Positions 9,359 to 20,898 of a DNA stretch of 64,000 nucleotides are shown here, in pieces. The notes beneath the pieces were generated by a model. That model worked only from the letters and a program-made list of their open reading frames with translations. It was not told the origin of the DNA and ran no database searches. The translations under genes were made by a program, and so were the position numbers. Source of the DNA: Onchidella celtica (lineage: Eukaryota > Mollusca > Gastropoda > Systellommatophora > Onchidiidae); the NCBI GenBank assembly GCA_963931925.1, contig OZ007581.1, positions 28,198,312-28,262,311 on the forward strand, in the 5' to 3' direction. The number at the start of each line of letters is the position of its first letter. The first letter of the stretch is position 1.

Positions 9359-10749
9359 GTAGGTAATTTTAAAGTCTAAATTTGAGTACATTCAGAGGAT
9401 TACTTACAACTGCAAAGATACTGCATCCACAATTATTTTTATTTTGACACTGCACACAGGAAAGTTTTTGAGGCATAGTAAAGGTCGTGAAGTGACAGTC
9501 TTGCAAGGCCCCACTCTCATTCAGGTGTGGGAAAAAGAATGAGAACGAAAGGAAAGAAACAATTATATTATATAACGAAGAAAAATAACACAAGTTAGAT
9601 ATGCACTTTTCAAAGTCCTGTGGTGGTTGACACAAAATTTTGAAAGAACTGAATGCAGTTTGAGAACTAGATCTACAATTTATCATATTATATACATGTG
9701 TATAAATATATATAACAATACAATTACAAAGTTCACGGCATCTCTGAGTCAGAATCTCTTTCATTCCTGGTCTTCAAATTATATCATGCTTCAGATTATT
9801 TGTCACGAATTATCACTATGGTGGCATGTACTTTTGTACTCGCAACAAATCAACCTTCAATTTTTAATTCATAGTGAGCTTATCAGATTTGGCTTCCTGC
9901 AGATATTCCTACGTAACTACAAAACAGATCATCAGCCCCAAGTATAATGAAGTTTACTAGAGTTTGGTTAAGGACATTTATTGCTGTAAAATTGTTAAAA
10001 AATCAACATAAAACTCTTTGACCAGACCGAAATTATATGCCATTTAAAAAGGCATGCTGAGCTTCATGAAATCAAGCAATAATTGCAGAGCAAAATGTAG
10101 TCTTGTATGTGCAACTATGATTCAAAAAGGCAAGAACAGAGATGGGAAGAGATGGAAAAGGCATTTTCTTTTGCAAATAAATTACATGTACATGTATCTA
10201 TCTACCACTGTTAGTTGAAATATTTCCAGGTAGTAACAAACATTAAATCTGATTTGTTTATTTTTACCATTAGAAAATATCTCTTGATTATTTATCTCAG
10301 TAACATTTTAGAAATTATAAGATAATATTTTGACAATTCATGTATTTTACACTGAGATATTGATGAAATGATGGACTTGCTTGATTTAACTGCCGATTTT
10401 AAATGACATAATTAAATGAGGATGCCATTAACTCTCAAATGTGATGTTTTTATGTTTTATCAATAGAAAACCCTTCAGTTTCACAAAATAATCATAATTC
10501 ATCAGGTGTTCTAAAAAAAAAGAATCAAAGTGTAGATGATTATCTCCGGTCACCGGTGAGTGAAATCTCAGCTGAATGCCAGTTGAAGATTATACATACC
10601 TCTTCTTTATCCTCTATTGTAGCCTTTGTTTGTTATTAAAAAGCTAGAATGATGGAACTCATTATTTGACTCAGAGTATTTATATTCAGGGTACTGCTTT
10701 TAATTTTATCAGTATTTATCAGACATTGTTTCAATTCTTTCATCATCAG
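9359..10749 (+). other. MTERF4 intron
   Basis: Bounded by GTAGGT at 9359 and the pyrimidine-rich TTTCAATTCTTTCATCATCAG ending at 10749. AT-rich and without identifiable repeats; the reading frames inside are short and lack codon character. Confidence 0.6.
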
Positions 10750-11568
10750 CTGAAGGAGCTCCATGCATTAGGATTTGATGTGGAACAAATTACAACAACA
10801 CTGTCTGAGAGGGTCTGGTTACTACGTGATCCCGCAGGAGCCAATGCTTTGTTCCAGCTACTTCAGTCACACGGCTTTCTCAACAGTGTTGTGGTCCAGA
10901 TCCTGCAACATCTGCCTATCACTGGCACAAGAATTTCCGTTCAGGACATGCATGACGTAATCAACACGTCCTTGGAAAACTTACGAAAACTCGGATTTTC
11001 AGAAAACGAGCTTCAGTTCCTTTTGGCATCTGAACCCGGCTTGTTGTTCACAGATTCTAAAACTTTGAACCAAATGTTGATAAAACTTAAAGGTTTATTC
11101 ACTAGTTTGGATGCTCTGCAGGTTGTAAAGAGATGTCCAAATGTGTTGGCTGATCCATGGTCAGAAACTAACAGAAAGTTTGACTATGCATACTTCACAA
11201 TGGGATATAAACAGCCACAGATTGTGAGATCACAGTTATTTTCACATTCGTTTGAGCATATTCAGGATCGTCATATATTCTTGCATCGAGCAGGATTTTT
11301 TGTCGCTGTGAAAGAGAAAGATGATCCCAAAACGAACCCAAATCCTCCACTCACAGATGTTGTGGACTCTCCTGATAAAGTTTTTGTCAAGGAGTTTGGA
11401 GATATGAGTGTGGAAGATTATCAGACATTTCTGCGAATGAGAGAGTTTGAAAGAGAAAATGAGGAGGATGAGTCAGAGAACTTGAGTGAGGAAAGCGAGA
11501 GTGATTCAGATGAGGAGCAGGAAAAGGAAAAGTTGAAAGGGAAGTGGAGAAAAGGAAAGAAAAAATGA
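10750..11568 (+). CDS. MTERF4: MTERF4-like protein, terminal exon (mTERF domain)
   Basis: This exon gives 272 residues to the stop. It begins LKELHALGFD and carries successive helical mTERF repeats, including LRKLGFSENELQFLLASEPG and LDALQVVKRCPNVLADPW. It then has the MTERF4-type C-terminal block: IQDRHIFLHRAGFF, then NPNPPLTDVV, VEDYQTFLRM and a Glu/Ser-rich tail of about 35 residues with a final basic KGKWRKGKKK. In vertebrates MTERF4 binds the rRNA methyltransferase NSUN4 and brings it to the mitochondrial large ribosomal subunit. With exon 1 the protein is 407 residues, against about 380 in mammals. The conserved HRH/RHxxLxRxG and the acidic tail separate it from MTERF1-3. No frameshift is seen, so it is probably functional. 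Confidence 0.85.
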   Translation: MKELHALGFDVEQITTTLSERVWLLRDPAGANALFQLLQSHGFLNSVVVQILQHLPITGTRISVQDMHDVINTSLENLRKLGFSENELQFLLASEPGLLFTDSKTLNQMLIKLKGLFTSLDALQVVKRCPNVLADPWSETNRKFDYAYFTMGYKQPQIVRSQLFSHSFEHIQDRHIFLHRAGFFVAVKEKDDPKTNPNPPLTDVVDSPDKVFVKEFGDMSVEDYQTFLRMREFERENEEDESENLSEESESDSDEEQEKEKLKGKWRKGKKK

Positions 11569-11810
11569 GAAGCGAGAACGGTCACAAATTTTACCCGCAA
11601 ATTGGTGTTTTGTGATGTTGCCTGTTACTTGTATGTTTACCATAACTAAGAATTGCTGTTTTACTATTGACTTGGGGAATTTCTTATAAAAGTAGATTTT
11701 TTAATAATACATAATATTGTATTTTTTTATCACCCATTTTTTTTTATTTAACTTCATTTTAATACAGCAGAGATTATAAATATGAAAGGCTCTGCTGAAG
11801 GTATTTGGTT

Positions 11811-12065
11811 TAGCTGCAAGTGGTAGTCTCATAAATAAAGTGTTTGAAGGTTGCGCTGACCTGGAAATCTCTCTATTATGCATTACCAGTATTGCCAACA
11901 GTCATGACTGTCCTGTCATGTTCTTTTTTTTCCAGCCACAATTGGTAGTCTCATAAATTAGGTACAGTGTATGTGAAGCTTGCACTGACTTGGATATATC
12001 CCAACAAAGTATGCATTCATTACCACAAGTGCCATCTCTTCTGCATTTTACAGGACTATTTTGCG
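11811..12065. repeat. Tandem duplication downstream of MTERF4
   Basis: A segment beginning TGGTAGTCTCATAAATAAAG (11821) recurs as TGGTAGTCTCATAAATTAGG (11944). It is followed in both by a GCACTGACTTGGA/GCGCTGACCTGGA word and a TATGCATTxATTACCA word. Two diverged copies of about 125 bp lie in the likely 3' UTR. Confidence 0.6.
11834..11839 (+). terminator. Candidate MTERF4 polyadenylation signal
   Basis: AATAAA lies 266 bases after the stop codon and is the first canonical hexamer downstream. The equivalent position in the duplicated copy at 11957 is AAATTA, so only the first copy carries the signal. Confidence 0.5.
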
Positions 12066-12949
12066 TGAAGGGTATTGCTGTGCTATATATTTGTATTTTC
12101 CTTTCCATTACAGTCATATCTGAGTGATAGTTGCTGTTTACATTTATACAAAGTGTCCCTTTTTGAACGGCTCATTTACTTGGCAGGTTGGTGCATTACA
12201 TAAATGACTGTAAATTTGATTTCATTGACTGTGGCACAGTGGCAGGATAGTGTTAAAAAAATAGCCAATTTTATTTGGCTTGAGGCGGTAACGGTGTTAA
12301 AGACATATTCAATATGTACTTTGTTGTTCTTCAATACAGTTGACTGAGAGATGTTGTCTGTCACTCGAAGACAGTAAGACTGTGGTGTGTATGTCTCTTC
12401 TCACTGTGCTGAAATGTGAAAGTGGAAAGAAATAAGAAGTGTACATAAAGAGCTACGGGAAAAAGGCATGTTTGAGGGTCAAGAGAAAGTCTCAAGTCAT
12501 TCGCTACAGTAAGCCAAATATTTGGCTCGCGAGTTTTCACTTTGCTATGGAAAACCGATCATATGCAGTTTGAGTGGACACTGATTTTCAAACACTAAAA
12601 CATGTATCTAAGCCAGCTTTTCAATGTATCAAATCCTATATCATCTTGGCTCATTCATTTCACGAGAGTTATTTTGATCTATGATAATTTATGTCATGTG
12701 TTCATGCTGACTGAAGGAAAAAGCATCTTTGAACCAAAACTAAATTTCAAACTGGTTAGTGTTGAGAGTGCCTGTAGGCGCACACTAAAGTTACTGTAAG
12801 GAATGAGTTAAAGATCTCTTCCTATTGTAAATGGTCACTTGTGGTCATAGAACAGCAGTATTAGTCAGGCAAACTAAAGTTTCAAGAGAAAGTTTGAGTC
12901 TTATGTTATTGTCAATAATTGATAACGTTATGACCACAGCTGTCTGAAA
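12066..12949. other. Intergenic, nothing identified
   Basis: AT-rich sequence with short unsupported frames on both strands (12176-12364 minus, 12602-12799 plus). Confidence 0.4.
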
Positions 12950-13065
12950 AGTTATTATAGTACATAGATAGGCTATTTGTCAGGAGACTAGTCCAATTGC
13001 AAAGCCAAATAGAGAAAATACTGAGTTGTGTTCCCTGCTTAGCCATAGCTTTCTATGTAAAATTT
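12950..13065 (+). repeat. Dispersed repeat M2, core copy
   Basis: Contains AAAGCCAAATAGAGAAAATA, CTGAGTTGTGTTCCCTGCTT and AGCCATAGCTTTCTATGTAA. The same core, diverged, is at 18820-18895, 37395-37475, 62260-62330 and inverted at 60495-60590. Non-coding. Confidence 0.6.
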
Positions 13066-13810
13066 AAATTAGTCCATCTCTGTTCACTTAATTGTATATC
13101 CATTATGTACTTATTTATTTATTGATCTGTAATATCACCGAGTCATGCACAGAATGAATACATTTCAGATAGCATTTCAATCTGAGCCCTTAAAGAAAAA
13201 ACAAAAAAAACTAGGGCCTTCTAGCAAGAGCCATAAGATATTATTACAGGTCACTGGAGAGCTATACTACTTGTATCAGTCATGCAAACTAAGATTTGCG
13301 AATTTGTCATATTACTATTGCCCATAGAAAATATAAAAGTACAGGGGTTTTTTTGTTGCGTTTTTGCGTAAATTTTTTCAGTACCATTCATGTTATTATT
13401 GTTGTATATTACAACAGTCTTCAGTTTAAAGGCATATATACATGTAAATCTGGTAATTCGATAGACCGTGAGTGAGACTGAGAGATATAATCATATGTAG
13501 AAAAATAGTCCCGTATAGTGTGGACTGATGTGTGCTTGTAGAAAAAGAAAGAGGGTCCGAAGAAACAAGTGATGTGGTTAAAATGATGTTTAATCAGCGG
13601 GTAAGGGGATATTATACCAAGCCTGGGGTATCATACAAAGCCTGGAATGGCAGTCAGCTGTTGGCAGACAAGAAATGCAAGCCATAATTCCTATATTTTC
13701 CCAGTGAATCCGGGAAAACCTTGTCATACTAAGCCCGGTCAGACACAGCTTCTGTCGTTATTTCTTGGGTGTACATTTTGCTGGTAGCAACTGGCTATGG
13801 CGTTTGGGGC
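13066..13810. other. Intergenic, nothing identified
   Basis: AT-rich sequence. The plus-strand frame at 13145-13327 has no family match I recognise. Confidence 0.4.
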
Positions 13811-13813
13811 TTA

Positions 13814-13964
13814 GGCCCGGCGCGCACTATGTTAAAATTAACCACCCATTCAATGCAAGCAATCTTTCGTGTGGCGTGCAGCACTGTAAACTCTTTGCCA
13901 AGCAAGTAAAAATTTGCATTTGCACGCCGTGCAGCAGGCAAAACGGGATAGTGCGCGCGGCCCC
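13814..13964. mobile_element. PIF/Harbinger-like MITE (TTA target)
   Basis: Terminal inverted repeats GGCCCGGCGCGCACTAT (left) and GGGGCCGCGCGCACTAT (right, reverse-complemented) are flanked on both sides by TTA (13811-13813 and 13965-13967). A TTA/TWA duplication with G-initial inverted repeats is the PIF/Harbinger pattern. At 151 bp it has no transposase. Confidence 0.65.
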
Positions 13965-13967
13965 TTA

Positions 13968-14839
13968 GTATGATAGCTCCTTAACTGTATTTGCCTTCGT
14001 TCTCATGAAATATGACATTAAATATTTCATCACATTAATGACCAGCAGTGTTTGACGCAAGTGGTTTTGAAGTTTCAAGTGTCAGTGTTAATCTTTCATT
14101 GAAAGTGTTATGAATTTGAAAATGGTAATTTATGACCATATAGACTGAAAGCTTACTGCATTACAGGTCATTGTCTATGATCTGTGGCAGTGGAAGAGTT
14201 AGCAGAGAATGCTGTGCGAGCCCATCTTTATACATGTATCAAGAACTTTTTTTAATCCCACTTTTCTGTAGACACAGAGTAACATCGGACACTTTGCACT
14301 TTCACGTGAAAATCGGCCTGTCCCTCTGAATTGAGAATGTTTACAGCCATGATACTAACAAAATCTTAACTTAAAAGATAATTGATGTGTCACAGAATGT
14401 GTGTTCTTTCCCATTTGCGTGTTGTGTTTTTTTCAGACCCTTTGTCCCTCTCTGTATTAGACTAGAGCTTTTTGGCATTGACCCATATAGATATCTGTTG
14501 TATTTATACATGTAGTATTAAGGACAATAGTTAGGAACTCCTAAGGCAGTAACAATAACCAAAAAGAAAAAAGAATAGAATACACTTTCTTGATTCTGAA
14601 TGAAATTTGCTTCTTACAATATGTTCATACAATAAAGAAATAATTATATATATAGAATACATTGACATAAAGTGCACTTAATTTTAAAAAGTGAAAGAAC
14701 AAGCAGTGGGGACAAAAAAAAAGAAAGGTCAAGTGAGAGAAAGCAAGAATCTACCTCCCGGCCCCCGACAGAGGTATAAACTACATGTATTAGCCCTTTC
14801 TAAAATTTTGTTTCGCCGTACGTTGCTAAACACTGCATG
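13968..14839. other. Intergenic, nothing identified
   Basis: AT-rich sequence with ATATAT patches near 14645-14655. No supported gene. Confidence 0.4.
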
Positions 14840-15535
14840 GCGTACGTCGTGGAGTCCAATGGACACTACATTCCTAAAGAACAATTTATTAGGATACCCT
14901 CTTTAAAAGTATGGTGTCTGTCAGACCCCAGAACGTATGAGTAGGGATATAACAATGAAATCCTCTCTATGGGTGTGGTGTCAGACCCCAGAACGTACGA
15001 CTAAGGACATGAAGTGTTCAGGTCTTTATGGAGGATCACTGCCCTTGGCATTTGCACCAGCTACTAAGGACATGACAGCTGCACTGAGTGGCAACCACAG
15101 ACGAGAACAAGAACCACGAGGACGACCAGGAAGAAGATGGCAGGGTGATATTTAAGAAAAAAGGGGGGGGGGGGACAACATGGATGAGGAAGACATCAGA
15201 CAGAAAGGAGTGGAAGTTGTTGTCGGAGTGCTACATCCTGCAGTGCATGAACTCTGCCTAGGTGAAAGGATGTGACAATAAAATTCTCTTTAAAAATAGA
15301 AGTATGATGTCTGTGAGCCTCCAGAGCGTACGGACAGGATTAGGAACAGCAAAAAATATATGTGCGTTGGTGAGCACCCACGTGCATATTTTTAAAATTC
15401 TATCCATGGGAAGATGGGCAACGACTTCATTGAGGAATACCAGGAATTTCAAGAAAGAATTCCCGGAAATAAGATAATTACAAACGTTTTTAATTGCTTC
15501 TGGATCCATTAGACCCACGATGTACAGCAAAGGTT
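14840..15535 (+). repeat. Dispersed repeat R3, copy 1, interrupted by a LINE tail
   Basis: The left part (about 14840-15000) has CCTAAAGAACAATTTATTAG and CCCTCTTTAAAAGTATGGTG; the right part (about 15270-15535) has ATTTCAAGAAAGAATTCCCG and AATAAGATAATTACAAACGT. Both parts align in order with the uninterrupted copy at 31925-32350. The unit contains internal near-repeats of TCTTTAAAAGTATGGTGTCTG. The LINE remnant at 15005-15250 sits in the gap. Confidence 0.65.
15005..15250 (+). mobile_element. RTE-type LINE 3' remnant nested in R3
   Basis: Encodes RGRPGRRWQGDI, a stop, then in shifted frames GGTTWMRKTSDRKEWKLLSE and CYILQ: the C-terminal end of RTE-like reverse transcriptases. A run of about 11 G at 15162-15172 breaks the frame. 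It is the same family as 895-1115 in the opposite orientation. Confidence 0.65.
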
Positions 15536-17176
15536 AACAACAACAACAACAACAAAGTCAATAGGTGTGTGCTTTGTTTCCAGGGCCGGCTTGTTGTGTA
15601 ACTGCTTAAGGTCTCTCCCCATTACACTGTACATACATGTAGTTGGTTCCATATTCTCATCCATCAGAGTACACTGGCGGACAAGGGAGGAGCAGCTCCC
15701 CAGAGCTCATAAAAACAGTTTGATTCATGCAACCGGCCAGCCTAGGCCGGCAGTGTCTTGTCTAGACGTAACTGCAACAACTAGAGCCGGATTTAGGCTT
15801 TTAGAGGGGGGGGGGGGTCACTTCAGGTGCAGTGGGTCCCTCATATTGTCACTGCTCTACGATAATGGCATATGTCCGACTTACGCCAAACGGCAACTGT
15901 CGGGTCACTGCATTCCTGAAAAACAAACGCGCTAGTAGGAAAAAGTAGTAACGAATCATAATGGCCTAACACCACAGTTGTAACACATTCATTTTGTCTA
16001 GGTCATTTTTTATAACATTTTCATAAAGCGGGAAAAAGTACCATTGCTTTGCAAATCTTGTGATTTGCCCAAGAAAGTTCCATGTCAACATTTAGAAGCT
16101 GAAAGCTCAGCTCATACAAAACCCCATGCTTTTCAGGAACCTTTTCAGGAAACAAAACAAACTTTAGAAATACATGTATTAGAAAACGACTTAGGGAATA
16201 ATTGTGTTATGATGATAAGTCACCAAACGGCAGGAAGAGAACGTTTCTTCTTGATATCTAAAAACTGTCAAAAATGACTTATGCCATAAGCGTAGAGCAG
16301 CGATGATGCATAGGCTTTAAAATACATGGCAAATCACCAAATCTACACACTCAAGTCTGTTTATTACACATATCAATTGGAACTGACAGGTTGTACGTAC
16401 ATAGAAAGGTTATATGGATATATATTATGTGAAGTACAGTAAATATTGCCTGTAAATACATGCCCCCAAAAGACCAAAGCAGATTATTGAATTGTAAGAC
16501 AATTACATGCACAAAGAACATATAGTCGGGGGGCCGAGCCCTCAAATGGTCGGGAACCTTGCACAAGAAAATAATAATACTCCTGATTTTGCTATAAATG
16601 TTAGGAGAACCACCTTGGGCTGTTGAAAATACATGTATAGCCATGCTGCTATGCACGCTTTAGTTGCCAGAGATAACAATGGCTGCCTCAACAATTTACG
16701 TAGCAAAGTTAAACTTATTATTACAGTGGGGTGGAGGCTCTGGCGGGGGGGGGGGGGGGGGAGCAGTGCAATTTCCCATTTTGCCCCCTAGAAATAGTAG
16801 TAGAGAGTATATATTTATAGAGAGATGTCACTTCCGCCAGATCGCGAAACTAGATCGCTGCGGTAGCAAGAATTGAAAAGGATCGCCTTCACCAAAGATG
16901 GTGTGCATGTCTGTTTACTGTGGTCTGTTCATATTTTTGGGCTGATAGAAACTATTTAGAGCCGTTTGTAAGCTCTTACGCCCCATGGAAATGTGCAAAC
17001 GGACATTGTTTACTGCCGTGACCTACTTTCCGCTCCATGCTAACAGTGGTTTCGCGGAGCCCCACATGTCTTGCGGTGCAAATCGACCAATAGTGAAACC
17101 TCTATAAACATACATGTAAATACTCTCTGGTATTAGCAGTTTGTTGTTTTTACTGTTTGTTGTTGCTGTTAATTGC
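15536..17176. other. Intergenic, simple repeats only
   Basis: Contains (CAA)n at 15539-15554, G runs at 15804-15817 and 16745-16761, and short unsupported frames (16044-16277, 16351-16656). No domain or splice structure convinces me. Confidence 0.4.
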
Positions 17177-17711
17177 CTAGACAACAAATCTTTCACACAT
17201 ATAATAACGAGTGATGTTGCATGCAATATCGTTGGCCCGTATATCTGAACTTAAATGAAGTTCTGTGCAGTCTTCATTTCCCTGAGAATTCGGTTCCAGG
17301 GGCAGAAACAGTTGGGGGCTCCAGGTTGCGGATATTTCCGAAGCGTCATCATCCCAGAGAAAGCGGCCTTCTGTAATTTGATCAGTTAGACCTATGAAGA
17401 CCGTGTTGTTGGTGAGGCGACCAGGGAGAGAGAGTTTCTCCGGTGTTCGGATGGTCATGAGATGAGCAGACAAGGCTTGGCAAGTGGCTTTGGCGGTTGG
17501 GTAGTCTTCTACAGCGCTAGGGAAATGCAGACAAGCCACAGCGGTGCTGTTAGAGTAAATAGCAAATCCATCGGCGGTGTTGCAGCTGGCCGTGGTGTAC
17601 AGGTGTCCTTCCTGGGCAGTTGGCCCACCCTGTTCTACGTCTGGCCAACCTGCGGGCGTGCATAATCTTGTCACTTGGTTGTACATAACACTATGGCAAT
17701 CTAAAGGATAT
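17177..17711 (-). CDS. C-type lectin-domain protein, last exon
   Basis: On the minus strand an acceptor TTTCTTACGCAG ends at 17712 and the exon runs to a stop at 17177. The frame is open from the exon edge through an internal Met at 17686; numbering here is from that Met. A C-type lectin-like domain spans residues 45-166: YPTAKATC (C69), VFIGLTDQITEGRFLWDD (W111), EPN at 131-133 followed by GNEDC (C140), then AND at 151-153, C156 and YYMCE (C164). The four core disulfide cysteines are present. EPN is the mannose-type sugar-selectivity motif, while the usual WND calcium motif reads AND. N-glycosylation sequons occur at 46, 94 and 157. A secreted or membrane lectin with its signal peptide on an unseen upstream exon is likely. 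Sugar binding is plausible but unproven. Confidence 0.8.
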
Positions 17712-18027
17712 CTGCGTAAGAAACATTTATAAAGTGATAATACGCTGTAGTTATATATAACGGGAGTATTGTTATATATTATGGCACTGCTGGTTTTGAG
17801 GTTTTGTCATGAAAGTGGTTCTGTCACTTCTGATTTCATTATGTATAGGTGTCATTTCAATTGGTGAAAAACTTTTCGAGATGCGTGTTTGCGAGGTAAT
17901 ATTTTATATACGTTTTGGCCCTTTTGCCGACCAAACTTCAATCCTCGTTTTCTCGAAAAGGCAAAATGCACATAGGCTACAACAATAATTATGGCAACAC
18001 CAGACGACAATACTTGTAACACATCGT
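17712..18027. other. Intron upstream (minus strand) of the lectin exon
   Basis: AT-rich; no further lectin exon or signal-peptide sequence recognised. Confidence 0.4.
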
Positions 18028-18112
18028 TATACCGCCGTGCAAAGGCAGAGCGACGTGTGTGCTCTCTTTATCTCTTATCAGTTATGTCGCTCTGCCTTTG
18101 CGCGGCAGTATA
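18028..18112. repeat. Compact 85-nt hairpin (MITE or structured RNA)
   Basis: The 27-base arms TATACCGCCGTGCAAAGGCA... (18028-18054) and its complement at 18086-18112 pair at 25 of 27 positions around a 31-base loop. The outer ends are TA, compatible with a TA target site. The symmetry stops abruptly outside the arms. Confidence 0.65.
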
Positions 18113-18734
18113 GACTAATTGGACTTATGATTTAGACACAGGGCTGCACTGCCTCTCTTCCACCCACTAAAAGATGGCGGCAATTCGCGTGGCCACCTAG
18201 CGCTGCACCATTGCAGACAATAGGAGGGCAGATCACTATAAATTACAGCCCACACTAGTACACAGTAAGGTACGCACCATTTTTCAAAAATGTTTGTCAA
18301 AACCTTGCCCGACTTTTGTCTCGCTTCGAGGCACGATAGGGTGCCTAGTGTCTTAACGTACTTCCCGCTCGAGTCTATCTATAAAGCTCTGTTGGTTTAG
18401 TCCATAGAGATCAGCCTTTCCAAGGCCATTGTTTAGCTTGAATACATTTTGGGCGCAGTTTGTTTTAAGAAATCCAGGTCATATACATGTATACGACTGG
18501 TGGGGCACTGAGTCAAGTCTGGTTTGTGTTCTGTTTCGACTTTGTGCGCAAAGTCTCTCTTTCCACCAGCTGACTCAAGACATATTTGACGTGCCTGATA
18601 GAGCGAGACAGACTTGTTTTGGTTTCGCCAGTGAGCCCAATTAATTCCTTAGTCCACATTAAACGCTACAACGGAGACAAAACAGACTGGACTCAGTGAT
18701 GCCATCAGCCCTAGTGATTGTACTGAAACCATAC
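18113..18734. other. Intergenic, nothing identified
   Basis: No supported gene or repeat. Frames at 18115-18300 (minus) and 18429-18644 (plus) are unremarkable. Confidence 0.4.
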
Positions 18735-19720
18735 AGTAAGATAGACAGCTAGCCCGTTTACCGTGCACAGATTTGGCACCGCCACCTATGGACGAACGCG
18801 TGAAATTCACAAACATTGCCGTATTTTACAAAGCCAATATGGAGAAAATACTGAATTTTGTTCCCTGTTCAGCTATCATTGTCGGCCTTGATTAAAGTCA
18901 CTTAATTCTTAATTACAACTGCGATCGCTGTAAGAGAACTTTTTCTTTCTTTTTTTTTTTTTAGGTCGCGTTAGCATTGTAACAAATCTGCATCATTAAT
19001 TTATTATTACTAGTAACTGTCCAATACAACATAAACGATTACGGAAAGGAATCAGCACAAAAATATTGATGCCGAGATGCGTAGGATCATCCTCAAGACT
19101 CGGCGAATTACAGAAAGGACAGCACACCATGTGCAGTGGTGCGCAGCGAGAAAATATTCAGGAAGTGATGATGTCATGGGCTGATGTGTTCGTGAAAATG
19201 AAGGACAGGAGGTAGTCAATTAGCGACACAAGGCAAACTCAAAAAATACTTCCCCACCATTTCAAGTCTCCAAATCTGTAAAAGAACCTTCTGCAGGTGG
19301 AAAGGAAGGCACCACATGTAAAATTTCACGGAAATCCAAGCTGCATGAATGGCGTTAGTGTTACTAAAAATCATGTTTTTTAAAAATTATATAAGACATC
19401 AGACATTCTTTTTATGCAATGCGCCAGGGGCTCCACCCCCCCCCCTCCCCCTCCGACCAGCGCGCAAACTGTGAACGATTTTTTTTAGTGGCGCAAAGAA
19501 GGGAATTTCTCATCTTAATGCATCTAGTGTGTCCTTTGCTGAAATTGAAAGCTTTGATAAACCACGAAGTCACAGAAACGGTCTCAGAAAACTTACTTGT
19601 TGCCACAGGAGACCACACAAGACAGCAAATTACGCGCTGTCCAAGGGCCAGACAGACGCCAGGCTCCAAGGGTCAGATTGGTCTCTTTGGAGAAATGTCT
19701 GTCAATCATTTGTTGTGACT
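18735..19720 (+). repeat. Dispersed repeat M2, long copy with insertion
   Basis: 18735-19010 aligns with 62183-62460 (shared words GACAGCTAG, GTGCACAGATTT, GTTCAGCTATC). 19416-19560 aligns with 62480-62610 (AGCGCGCAAACTGTG and AGCGCACAAACTGTG; GAAGAAGGGA... and GCGAAGAAGGGA...). The 19015-19415 block is absent from the other copy and is either an insertion here or a deletion there. Apparent frames at 19412-19806 lie in this repeat and are not genes. Confidence 0.55.
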
Positions 19721-19814
19721 GTATAGAAGTGAGAAAAAGCGGACCTGGGGAGAGAGCAGGACTTTCTAGAGCATTTGTTCAAATGTATGTTGAGCATGGA
19801 ATGTAGAGAAAAGT

Positions 19815-19817
<3 letters not shown>

Positions 19818-19857
<40 letters not shown>

Positions 19858-19859
19858 GT
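19818..19859. repeat. (GA)n microsatellite
   Basis: About 40 bp of GAGAGA units. Confidence 0.9.
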
Positions 19860-20898
19860 TACATGAGGTAAGATGGCATGGAATCTTAACAATATAAGTT
19901 ATGCATCTAGCTGTATTAATGTCATGTTGGGGAGAATTGCAGATCGTAAAAGCGATCCTCTGTATCTTTCTCTGTTTACTTTGATGTGTATTATTCTGTT
20001 GTTCCTGGATGATCATTTGGTGACACAAAAGATGAAAACTCTCATTTAAGATGTAAACTCTCATGTAGCATAGAAATAAATTTCATTACACACGCATTTG
20101 AGTAAAGATGGTCAAAACTAAAAAATGTCGTGTCTGTCAAGTACGTATTTAAGTAAGATAAGGAAGATAATAATTATTTCAAGTAAAACAGTTTTTTTTC
20201 TTTTCTCCTATAGAATTAGGTCCTTTGCACATGTAGGTTTCAATATAGTTACCGCGATACCCTCTCTTTGCCCAGATCTTTAACGTCAAGTATCCTGGGA
20301 ATAGACGAAATTATTATATATACGAAAAAAAAAAGGGGGGAAATTTGTGGGGTCGCAGCAAAGGCTTGAAGCAAAATCAAAATATGGTAAACAGAAAAAG
20401 AAAAAGTTGTATGTAGTAAAGCTTCACGTAAGAAATAAAATAGAAAATAAACAAAATTTTTTTTTAAAGGGCGGGGGGTGGGCACAAATCAAGCTTTCGA
20501 TCGATTGATCTTCATTTTAATTTGTCTTCAGATTTCCTTTGCGTTTTATTTATTGTATCGTTCCTGTTTTATTTCTTATGCAAGGTATTGCAACATGCAA
20601 CTTTTTCTTAATCCTGGGGATAATCACAGTCCTACAGATGGTTCTGTATCAGTAGAGCTCTGTGGGGATAGTATAGCACAAAGACAATGTTACTTACTGA
20701 TGGCGAAGAATAACCAGAACATTTTTCACTGTTTGATGTTCACCATCCACAGTTCATTGCCATTTGTGAAGAACCTTTGAAAGAAAGTGCGTTTAATGTT
20801 TTATGACTCTAATTCAGTAGCAAGAAGTCACTAGATCAGCGTTCGATCCTTATGTGTTCAACATCAGTCGTCGGTGAGTGTTCAAAAGCACTGCTGTA
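19860..20898. other. Intergenic, nothing firm
   Basis: AT-rich. The segment around 20560-20610 (ATTTCTTATGCAAGGTATTG then CAACATGCA) resembles 33095-33135, so it is probably a repeat fragment. No gene supported. Confidence 0.35.

Noticed and set aside
16044..16277. 77-residue plus-strand frame
   Set aside because: Starts with TTG, no splice sites and no recognisable domain.
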